A stretch of 36,979 bases of DNA, from the NCBI GenBank assembly GCA_012728855.1, contig JAAYEH010000600.1, positions 1 through 36,979 of the forward strand, in the 5' to 3' direction. The notes under the pieces were generated by a model. That model did not search any database. It worked only from the letters and a program-made list of their open reading frames with translations, and was not told the DNA's origin. Position numbers and translations under genes: made by a program. Positions 1 through 6,736 of this stretch are shown piece after piece. Every line of letters begins with the position of its first letter. Positions within the stretch are counted from its first letter, which is position 1. The stretch comes from Rhodopirellula sp. (GTDB lineage: Bacteria; Planctomycetota; Planctomycetia; Pirellulales; Thermoguttaceae).

Positions 1-128
1 GTCGCCGACCACCTCAGCGACACCCCCACGCTTGCTCGCTTCTGGCGAAATCGCCCGCAGCGTCTCACCGGCTCCCGTTGCTACCAATCCCATGCTGCCT
101 AAAATCGCAGAGTGCATGGTGCGCCCGA

Positions 129-383
129 GTCAGTGTGACCAAGATTCGGCCAAGGAAAGGACGGCAAACCAAGGGCTACTTCTTCCGCAAAGGAAGGAAG
201 TGGGTCGCCAGCAAGCAAGGGCGGATGATCCCGCTCGAGATCGACCAGTGGCTCAACGCTTACAAAGGGTGGAAAGGCTGCTGGCGGACCCGCATCCAAG
301 ACGTCAAACGGGCCGTCAACTACGCCGTCGAGAAGGGCTTGATCCCTACCAATCCCATTCGCGGCTACAAAACGCCTAAACTT
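129..383 (+). pseudogene. Tyrosine recombinase/integrase remnant
   Basis: The reading frame holds a basic stretch with KGYFFRKGRKW, followed almost directly by IDQWLNAYKGWKGC and a helix ending EKGLIPTNPIRGYKTPK. The second part resembles the SAM-like core-binding domain of phage-type tyrosine integrases, in which a helix followed by 'G-I-NP-x-G-K-P' leads into the catalytic domain. What is missing is the segment that normally lies between the N-terminal arm and the core-binding domain, and the whole catalytic domain with its R-H-R-Y residues. After the KTPK stretch the frame runs into unrelated sequence up to the next gene. I read this as an internally deleted, decayed integrase. There is no clear start codon with a ribosome site. 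The family assignment rests on pattern memory only. The flanks (1-128 and 384-490) hold nothing I recognise. Confidence 0.5.
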
Positions 384-490
384 CGATTCTCTTGCTCCGC
401 GTCTGGATTGCGGCATACAATCGCCGTTATCCGCTATCCCGTCATGCCTTTGCGTAACCACGATTTTCCGTTCTCCGAGGAGAGGCATCC

Positions 491-1768
491 ATGAATCGGT
501 CCTACCGGCTCACTCGTCGCGGCTTTCTCAACACCGCCGGCGGCCTCGCGTTTGGCACACCCCTGTATCTGGCTTCGCTCGTCCGTGGGGCCGGAGAAAA
601 CTCGCCGAATGAGCGGGTCCGGCTCGGATTCATCGGTGTCGGCAAGCAGAGCTACTATCACCTCAGCGCGATGAGCGGGCGCGCCGACGTGCGGGTGCTG
701 GCAATCTGCGATGTCCAACAGAGCAAGCGCCAGGCCGCGGAGCAATTAGTCGAGCAGCGGTACGGCAGCGGACACGGTCTGGGCGTCTATCAGGATTTTC
801 GCGAGCTTCTTTCGCGGGACGACATCGACGCGGTGGTGATCGGAACTCCCGACCACTGGCACGCCATTCCCGCCATCGAAGCCGCCAAGGCCGGCAAGGA
901 CATCTATTGCGAGAAGCCGCTCTCGCTGACGATTCGAGAAGCGCGGGCGATGGTCGATGCGGCGCGCCGGTACGGACGGGTCTTTCAGACGGGCAGCCAA
1001 CAGCGGTCCAGCCGCGAGTTCCGCTTCGCCTGCGAAATGGTTCGCAGCGGGCGAATCGGCGAACTGAAATCGATCCACGTCAACGTCGGTGGGCCGTCGA
1101 CCGACTGCTACCTGCCGGAAGAGCCTGTTCCGGAAGGAGTCGATTGGAACCTCTGGCTCGGCCCAGCCCCTTGGCGGCCCTATCACTCGATCCTTTGCCC
1201 GCCACCGAGTTTCACGGGATACCCGCTTTGGCGAAGTTATCGCGACTATTCGGGCGGCGGGATGACCGACTGGGGCGCCCACCATTTCGATATCGCCCAG
1301 TGGGGCATGGGCGCCGACGATACCGGTCCGGTGGAGATCATTCCGCCCGACGGTCAGGACGTAGAACTGCTGACGTACCGTTACGCCAACGGTGTGACGA
1401 TGTATCACGGTGGCGGCGGCAACGGCGTGGTCTTCCATGGCAGCGACGGCAAGATCGAAGTCAACCGCGGCCACCTGCAGACCTGGCCGTCGAACCTCAT
1501 GGAGAAACCGATCGGCCCCGACGAAGTGCATCTCTACCGAAGCCCAGGACATCACGACGACTGGATCCGCGCGATTCGCTCCCGCCAAAGGCCGATCTGC
1601 GACGTGGAAATCGGCGCTCGCTCGGTGACCGTGTGCCATTTGGGCAACCTGGCCTACTGGCTCAATCGGCCGCTGCGCTGGAATCCGGCCGACGAGAAGT
1701 TTGTCGGCGATCCCGAGGCAGACCGCTGGCTCGACCGCCCTCGGCGCGAACCGTGGACTCTGGGCTGA
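491..1768 (+). CDS. Tat-exported Gfo/Idh/MocA family oxidoreductase
   Basis: A 425-aa NAD(P)-dependent oxidoreductase of the Gfo/Idh/MocA family, probably acting on a sugar or cyclitol in the periplasm. The N-terminus has a twin-arginine signal (LTRRGFLNTAG, RR at residues 9-10), so the protein should be exported folded with cofactor. The Rossmann nucleotide-binding turn is GFIGVGKQ near residues 46-53, followed by AICDV, GTPDHWHA near 118-125 and the family hallmark EKPLS at 141-145. The C-terminal half contains GGGMTDWGAHHFDIAQW, typical of the substrate-binding alpha/beta domain. The start is supported by GAGGAGAGG just upstream. A HEAT-repeat gene follows after 37 bp on the same strand, probably cotranscribed. 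Planctomycetes carry many such Tat-type paralogues, so the exact substrate cannot be stated. Confidence 0.93.
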   Translation: MNRSYRLTRRGFLNTAGGLAFGTPLYLASLVRGAGENSPNERVRLGFIGVGKQSYYHLSAMSGRADVRVLAICDVQQSKRQAAEQLVEQRYGSGHGLGVYQDFRELLSRDDIDAVVIGTPDHWHAIPAIEAAKAGKDIYCEKPLSLTIREARAMVDAARRYGRVFQTGSQQRSSREFRFACEMVRSGRIGELKSIHVNVGGPSTDCYLPEEPVPEGVDWNLWLGPAPWRPYHSILCPPPSFTGYPLWRSYRDYSGGGMTDWGAHHFDIAQWGMGADDTGPVEIIPPDGQDVELLTYRYANGVTMYHGGGGNGVVFHGSDGKIEVNRGHLQTWPSNLMEKPIGPDEVHLYRSPGHHDDWIRAIRSRQRPICDVEIGARSVTVCHLGNLAYWLNRPLRWNPADEKFVGDPEADRWLDRPRREPWTLG

Positions 1769-1805
1769 ACCTCCGCCGGCAATACCTCTGAAGGAGAATC
1801 GATCG

Positions 1806-3884
1806 ATGAATCCAGGAAACCATTCGAAATCGCTCGCTGTGATCGTCCTGTGGACGGCGGCTGTCTCGGTCGTTGTGGCGGAGGAGCCCGCCGTGGGGCC
1901 CTTGCTCGATGAATGCCTGCCGGCAATGGGTGCGGAGAACATTCCTGATCGCCAGGAGTCGCAACAGCGATTGCAGGAGGCCTGCTTCGCCCTGGGGACG
2001 CCCGGCCGTGAGGCCGCGCGGGCGGAAGCCTGCACGGTGATCGCGGGAAAACTGGGGCCGGGGACTGCCAAGCCGGCGAGGCTCTGGCTGCTGAAGCAGT
2101 TGGAGTTCATCGGCCGTGGTGAGTGTGTCGACGCCGTTGCCAAGCTGATGCAGGAACCCGACCCGGAGATCCGCGATGCCGCGCGGCGTGCCCTGCAAAA
2201 CAATCCCGCGGCGGAGGCGAACGCGAGATTGCTGGACGCGCTGCGTGCCGCGAACGAGACGCCGGCCAAGATCGCTCTGGTAGGCTCGCTCGGTTTTCGC
2301 GGCGATCCGGCCAGCGTTGACCTTTTGGCGGCGCAGATCCGCGGTCCGGACCAGCGGGTCGCCGCGACGGCCGCCTGCGCGCTGGGCAAAATCGGCAATG
2401 CCCGAGCGGCCGACGCGCTGGCGAAGGCAAGGCTTGCCGCCTCGGCCGATTTGCGGGGCGCGATCTCCGACGCCTGGCTTCGCTGTGCCGACCAAATGTT
2501 GGCCGAGGGCAATCCGAACGGCGCCGCGGCGATTTACGACCAACTCGCGGCTGCTGAGGAGGCCCGAGCGATACGCCTGGCTGCCCTGCGAGGACAATTG
2601 CGATCGGCCGGTTCGTCCGTCGCGGAATTGGTTCTGCGGATGTTGAACAGCGGCGACGCCGATGTCCGTGAAATTGCCGCCGGCTACCTCGGCGAACTTC
2701 GTGGCGAGGTGGCGACGAAGGAATTCGCCGCGGCTTTTTCCAAGCTGCCATTGGAGGGAAAGGTCTTGCTGCTATCGGGGCTTGCCGCGCGGGGCGACAA
2801 GTCGGCCGGCCCCGTTGCACTGGAAGCAGCCGGCAGTGACGAGCCGGAAGTGCGGCTGGCCGGAATCCTCGCGCTGGCCAAGCTTGGCGACGCGGCCGCT
2901 GTACCCCTGTTGGTATCGGCAGTGACCGCGGGCGACGAGCGGAGTGGCCCGGCGAGAGAATCTCTGCAGGCGGTATTCGGCACCGGTGTCGACGAAGCGA
3001 TCGTCGAGGCGATGAAGGCGGCGGATGTGGGGCCGCGAGCGACACTGATCGACGTGATCGATGCCCGTCGGACCGCCGTGGCCGTGCCCGCACTGCTCGA
3101 GCAAGCAAGCGGCAAAGACGCCGGCATTCGCAGCCGGGCGATTCGCACCCTCGGCAATGTGGGGCAGCCGGAGCATATTCCGGCCGTCGTCGCGCTGCTG
3201 CTGAAGTCGGAAAAGGGGCGCGAGCGCGACGATTGGGAGAAGGCCGTGATGTTGCTTGCAGGGCGAGTCCCCGATTCCCAGCCTGAAGCGGCGCCGGTGC
3301 TGGAGATCCTGGCCGGTTGCAGCAACGGCGAGAAGTGCATTCTGCTCCCCGCCATCGGACGGATCGGCGGCAAAGAAGCACTGGTGGCCGTGGAGGCGGC
3401 ACTGAACAGCGACGCCGCCGAGATCCGCGATGCTGCCGTTCGCGCCCTGTGCAATTGGCCCGACGGCGCCGTGGCCGATGCGCTGATGCGGATCGTCGAT
3501 ACCTCGGACAATCAGGAGCATCGCATCTGGGCTTTGCGGGCGTACGTCCGGGTGATCAGCCTTCCGAGTGATGAACCTGCCGCTTCGACCCTGAAGAAAT
3601 TCCAGCAGGCGATGGAGAAAGCCTGGCGATTGGATGAAAAGAAACTCGTTTTGAGTCGAGTTTCGGCCGCCCGTTGCTTGGAGACCTTGCGGTGGGTGGC
3701 GCCATATTTGGAACAGTCCGACGTTTCTCGGGAGGCAAGCCTGGCGATCGTGGAACTGGCGCACCGCCGCGAACTGATGACACCGAATTTCAAGGAGTTC
3801 AGCGCTGCGTTGGAGAAAGTGGCCCAGACCTGCAAGGACCGCGGAATCGCGGATCGAGCGAAGCGGTACATGCAGGGACTGTAA
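1806..3884 (+). CDS. Secreted HEAT-repeat protein
   Basis: A 692-aa protein made almost entirely of alpha-helical HEAT-like repeats. The start at 1806 is chosen over an upstream in-frame ATG at 1701 because AAGGAGAA lies just before it and a signal peptide follows directly (SLAVIVLWTAAVSVVVAEE). Repeats of about 30-37 residues run from about residue 75 to the end. Examples are 'DPEIRDAARRALQNN', 'DQRVAATAACALGKIGNARA', 'EPEVRLAGILALAKLGDAAA' and 'DAGIRSRAIRTLGNVGQPEH'. No catalytic domain is visible, so a scaffold or protein-binding role outside the cytoplasm is likely. It lies 37 bp behind the Tat-type oxidoreductase gene and may share its message. Function beyond repeat-mediated binding is unknown. 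Confidence 0.88.
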   Translation: MNPGNHSKSLAVIVLWTAAVSVVVAEEPAVGPLLDECLPAMGAENIPDRQESQQRLQEACFALGTPGREAARAEACTVIAGKLGPGTAKPARLWLLKQLEFIGRGECVDAVAKLMQEPDPEIRDAARRALQNNPAAEANARLLDALRAANETPAKIALVGSLGFRGDPASVDLLAAQIRGPDQRVAATAACALGKIGNARAADALAKARLAASADLRGAISDAWLRCADQMLAEGNPNGAAAIYDQLAAAEEARAIRLAALRGQLRSAGSSVAELVLRMLNSGDADVREIAAGYLGELRGEVATKEFAAAFSKLPLEGKVLLLSGLAARGDKSAGPVALEAAGSDEPEVRLAGILALAKLGDAAAVPLLVSAVTAGDERSGPARESLQAVFGTGVDEAIVEAMKAADVGPRATLIDVIDARRTAVAVPALLEQASGKDAGIRSRAIRTLGNVGQPEHIPAVVALLLKSEKGRERDDWEKAVMLLAGRVPDSQPEAAPVLEILAGCSNGEKCILLPAIGRIGGKEALVAVEAALNSDAAEIRDAAVRALCNWPDGAVADALMRIVDTSDNQEHRIWALRAYVRVISLPSDEPAASTLKKFQQAMEKAWRLDEKKLVLSRVSAARCLETLRWVAPYLEQSDVSREASLAIVELAHRRELMTPNFKEFSAALEKVAQTCKDRGIADRAKRYMQGL

Positions 3885-4314
3885 TATCTTCCCGCGCGTG
3901 GCGTGGTCGGCCAAAGGAGCAAAGGGGGGAGGCCGAATTCCCAAGCCGTCCGAAAGCCCGATACACGAAGTCCGCGACAAGTTGACCGCCGACTTGGTCA
4001 TTCTGTCCTGCATCTCGCGCCAAAAAAGGGGAGTAGGCACCGCAACGAATCGTGGTTTGGTCAAATACAGGTACATTCACCTTCACGATGTCGTCGGCAT
4101 CGCGGCGAAAGACCAGTACTTCACCCGTTTCGATCCGTTGCGCGTTATTGAGGGAGTGATCGGATCGACGTGTTCTTCCCCGGATTGGCATGCCGTATGC
4201 TATGCAAGACAGGTAACACCTCGCCGTATTGAGGAACGAAAGCAGACACTTGGCTGCGCGAATAGTCGCGGTCATCCGTGAACCGAATCACCACCTTCAG
4301 AGGAGGAAAAAACC
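3885..4314. other. Intergenic region, no gene recognised
   Basis: This is 430 bp between the HEAT-repeat gene and the DUF1328 gene. Open frames exist on both strands, but they lack ribosome sites and resemble no known family. It presumably holds the promoter of the small DUF1328 gene; no clear -35/-10 pair could be assigned. Confidence 0.5.
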
Positions 4315-4488
4315 ATGCTGGGCTGGGCACTGTTGTTCTTGATTGTCGCGTTGGTGGCCGCACTATTTGGATTCGGTGGAATTGCCGCCGGCGCCGCGGG
4401 AATCGCGAAGATTCTTTTCTTCGTGTTCCTGGTGCTGTTTGTCGTCAGTCTGGTGTTCGGCGGCTTCGGCCGCGGACGAGCGATCTAG
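4315..4488 (+). CDS. DUF1328 (YtjA-like) small membrane protein
   Basis: A 57-aa, very hydrophobic protein that starts MLGWALLFLIVALVAALFGF and continues with GGIAAGAAGIAKILFFVFLV. This is the characteristic two-helix pattern of the DUF1328 family (E. coli YtjA), which is usually 50-60 aa long, so it is full length. Both segments should span the inner membrane, and the short C-terminus is basic (GRGRAI). A strong ribosome site, AGGAGGA, precedes the ATG at a good distance. Members are often stress-related, but their molecular role is unknown. The gene stands alone and is followed by a strong hairpin; the response regulator gene beyond it is convergent. Confidence 0.9.
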   Translation: MLGWALLFLIVALVAALFGFGGIAAGAAGIAKILFFVFLVLFVVSLVFGGFGRGRAI

Positions 4489-4519
4489 CCCTGCCAGAAC
4501 GACGGGATGGCGACTGTTT

Positions 4520-4549
4520 GGCCCACGGGAAAGAGATTTCCCGTGGGCC
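4520..4549. terminator. Perfect 13-bp hairpin between convergent genes
   Basis: Two 13-base arms (4520-4532 and 4537-4549) are exact reverse complements around a GAGA loop. The hairpin lies 31 bp after the DUF1328 stop and 58 bp after the stop of the convergent response regulator gene. A U-run is weak on both sides (GATTGTTC on +, CAAACAG on -), so it may act as a bidirectional terminator or a 3'-end stabiliser. Confidence 0.65.
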
Positions 4550-4607
4550 GATTGTTCATATACGTCAGATTGTACTTGGGTTCCGTTTGTGCAAACGTGG
4601 CGTTGGC

Positions 4608-5291
4608 CTAGCGATTTTCGAGAACCCACTGCACGGCGCGGTGACTGAGTTCCGTGCTGTTGGCGAGATTCAACTTCATTTTGATCTTTTCGCGGTGCGT
4701 TTCGATCGTTTTCGGGCTCAGATGTAGCTTGCCGGCGATCTGCTTCGTGGTGAGTCCCTGACCGATCATCTCGAAGACCTCCAACTCCCGGTTGGAAAGG
4801 CCCCCGATCGGATCTTCGTTCAAGCGGTCGCCGCCCACCACCGTGTGCAGCAGGCGGTTTGACATTCGCGGGCTGAGATAGATTTCGCCGCGAAGCACCT
4901 GGCGTATTGCGTCGATGACTTTTTCGGTGGCTTCCTGCTTGTTGATGTAGCCCATCGCCCCGGCCCGCAAGGCGCGTTCCGCGAAGAGCGACTCGTCATG
5001 GATCGACGAGACGAGCATTTTGATCTGATCATACTTGGCCTTGATTTGTTCGATCAGTTCAATTCCGTGGCCGCTTTTGAGCGAGATATCGACGATCACG
5101 ACATGAGGTTGAGTGGCTTCGACCTGGCGCAGGGCCTCCGGGGTGTCGCCCGCCTCGCCGCAGACCTGAAGATCGGGTTCGTGGCCGACCAACTCGGCGA
5201 GACCGTGCCGCACGATCGGGTGGTCGTCGACGATCAGAACTCGATATCGGCTCGATTCCATACGACTGTCGGCATCCCCACCGTGTGTCAT
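4608..5291 (-). CDS. NarL/FixJ-family response regulator
   Basis: A 227-aa two-component response regulator with an N-terminal receiver domain and a C-terminal LuxR-type helix-turn-helix. In the receiver the acidic pair is D22/D23 (VLIVDDHP), the phosphoacceptor is D68 (VVIVDIS), the switch serine is in MLVSS (about 95) and the conserved lysine is K118 (YINK). The DNA-binding domain spans about 165-222 and includes LSNRELEVFEMIGQGLTTKQ and SPKTIETHREKIKMKL. The start at 5291 is preferred because GAGGA lies 8 nt upstream; a later ATG at 5261 (MESSRYR) lacks a good ribosome site. No histidine kinase gene is adjacent, so the partner and signal are unknown. The gene is divergent from csrA and separated from it by about 350 bp. 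Confidence 0.93.
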   Translation of the reverse strand: MTHGGDADSRMESSRYRVLIVDDHPIVRHGLAELVGHEPDLQVCGEAGDTPEALRQVEATQPHVVIVDISLKSGHGIELIEQIKAKYDQIKMLVSSIHDESLFAERALRAGAMGYINKQEATEKVIDAIRQVLRGEIYLSPRMSNRLLHTVVGGDRLNEDPIGGLSNRELEVFEMIGQGLTTKQIAGKLHLSPKTIETHREKIKMKLNLANSTELSHRAVQWVLENR

Positions 5292-5637
5292 CGCAGTGAT
5301 CCTCATAAACCTAACTCCGGGCGCCATTTCCGCACTTCCAAAGCGTTCAACCAACGACTCGGCTACGGGCTCGGATCGCCCATGTATCCCGTAGTATATG
5401 CAAACGCCACCTTCCAGTACCAGGGGGCACCGACAAGTCGGCGATTCATCGATCAGATGAACACCCCCAAAGGGTTAAGGATTGTCCTTAGTTTTGTTTT
5501 GCGTGTTTTTCCTACGTTCGGACCGCGTTCTGCCGGATAGTAGCTGGCCGGCTTGGGAGATAGATTTTAGATGGGCACATCTTAGATCGTATCAGGGCCA
5601 ACGAGCAGAGGATTGGCGTCGCCTCAGGGAGAAAACT
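5292..5637. other. Divergent intergenic region upstream of csrA
   Basis: This is 346 bp between the divergent response regulator and csrA genes, and it should contain both promoters. A small stem (TAAGGA at 5476-5481 pairing with TCCTTA at 5485-5490) is followed by T-rich sequence on the + strand. It could be an RNA element of the csrA leader or chance. No coding signal was found. Confidence 0.4.
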
Positions 5638-5856
5638 ATGCTCGTCCTATCTCGCAAGGTGAACGAAGAAATCGTGATCGGCGACGACATCCGTGTCCGA
5701 CTTGTCAAGATCGGCGGTGGCCGGGTGCGGTTGGGGATTACGGCCCCGCCGAATTTGAATGTGCGGCGGGCCGAATTGCCCAAGAAGGAGGATATCCGCG
5801 AGCTTGGCCGCTCCGGTACGGAGGGCTGTCAGCAGGCAGTTCCCGCGGTGGGGTAG
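5638..5856 (+). CDS. csrA: Carbon storage regulator CsrA
   Basis: A 72-aa RNA-binding post-transcriptional regulator. It begins MLVLSRKVNEEIVIGDDIRV and contains GGGRVRLGITAPPNLNVRRA, the core CsrA beta-barrel. Key RNA-contact residues are kept, with L4 and R6 in the first strand and V42 and R44 in the last. As a dimer it binds GGA motifs in 5' leaders and usually blocks translation. The ATG at 5638 is supported by AGGGAG upstream; an earlier in-frame ATG at 5482 would only add unrelated residues. The tail after about residue 47 is longer and less acidic than in E. coli CsrA (61 aa). Its last 28 bp overlap the end of the convergent tauE-like gene. No flagellar genes or fliW are nearby, so its targets are unknown. 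Confidence 0.95.
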   Translation: MLVLSRKVNEEIVIGDDIRVRLVKIGGGRVRLGITAPPNLNVRRAELPKKEDIRELGRSGTEGCQQAVPAVG

Positions 5857-6719
5857 AGACCTGACGTACTTTGGCTTGCCGTCCCGGGTGGGGAGGTTGT
5901 TGCATTCCAGGCTCGGCTGAAAGTCAGGTAAGCCATCGTAGTAAGGAACACGATGAAGACTACTCGCAGCGCTCGCCGTGAAAGTCTGTGGGTAAGACGG
6001 CCGCCCAGATAGCTGCCGATCATCGCGGTGGGAATGAGCATGGCGGCAAGCTGAGCCGAGGCCAAAATGGAGATGCCGTGGCTGGGGAGCGTCAGGTTCT
6101 TGTGGATCGCTCCGACGCAGGAAACGGCAACAATCGTTACCGCTGAATTGGCGATGGCCCGGCGCAGCGGCAATCTCAGAACCAATTGTTGGATCGGCAC
6201 CGCCAACGCGCCGCCGCCGATACCCAACAGACCGGCCAAAAACCCCATCGGAATCCCGACCGCCGTGATCCGCCATATTGGAATGCGTTTGTCGGCATCG
6301 AATGTCTTTTCCAAATCGGTGTGGCCGAACAGCCGCACCCCATTGTAGATAGCCACGTAGAGCAGGAAGGCGGCCAGGATCATTGCCAGATAGACGCCGT
6401 TTTCCCTCGCGAACGACGAGCTATTGCTCACGGCCACGCCGCTGAAGATTCCGACCAGCGCGGTAGGAATCAGTATTCTGACGACGGATCCCATCACCGC
6501 TTCGGCGCGGAGGTGCGCTAGAACCGACGGTGCCGCCACGAAGACGTTGCAGATCATGGCGGCGGCCTGGATGAGGTGCTGGTCGCTGCCGGAGTAGCCG
6601 CCGGTCTGATCGAGATAGAGGATCAGCCCCGGGATGATCACGATCGAGCCGCCGACGCCCAACATTCCGCCGAGCAACCCGGCGATCAGACCGATCGCCG
6701 CCTGTTCGAGAAGTTCCAT
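5829..6719 (-). CDS. TauE/SafE family sulfite/organosulfonate exporter
   Basis: A 296-aa inner-membrane transporter with about eight hydrophobic segments. It shows the internal duplication of the family: GLLGGMLGVGGSIVIIPGL near the N-terminus and GFLAGLLGIGGGALAVPIQQ in the middle, the two glycine-rich pore repeats of TauE/SafE proteins. Family members are linked to export of sulfite, sulfoacetate and other anions. The gene starts 17 bp after the stop of the heparinase-like lyase gene and is probably the last gene of that transcript. A weak ribosome site (AGGCGG) precedes the ATG. Its 3' end overlaps csrA by 28 bp in convergent orientation, and the C-terminal tail encoded there (rich in S, T and G) is probably not conserved. 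The substrate is inferred only. Confidence 0.91.
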   Translation of the reverse strand: MELLEQAAIGLIAGLLGGMLGVGGSIVIIPGLILYLDQTGGYSGSDQHLIQAAAMICNVFVAAPSVLAHLRAEAVMGSVVRILIPTALVGIFSGVAVSNSSSFARENGVYLAMILAAFLLYVAIYNGVRLFGHTDLEKTFDADKRIPIWRITAVGIPMGFLAGLLGIGGGALAVPIQQLVLRLPLRRAIANSAVTIVAVSCVGAIHKNLTLPSHGISILASAQLAAMLIPTAMIGSYLGGRLTHRLSRRALRVVFIVFLTTMAYLTFSRAWNATTSPPGTASQSTSGLYPTAGTAC

Positions 6720-6736
6720 TCACTGCCGCCTTTAGG

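Noticed and set aside
1..102. A frame open from the left edge ending at 100-102, possibly the tail of a gene
   Set aside because: Only 33 codons (VADHLSDTPTLARFWRNRP and onward) with no recognisable family; too little to call.
746..2512. A 588-codon open frame antisense to the oxidoreductase and HEAT genes
   Set aside because: It spans the junction of two well-supported genes and reads as low-complexity A/R/S-rich sequence.
3898..4281. A 127-codon open frame between the HEAT and DUF1328 genes
   Set aside because: No ribosome site, no domain resemblance, and an equally long frame exists on the other strand.
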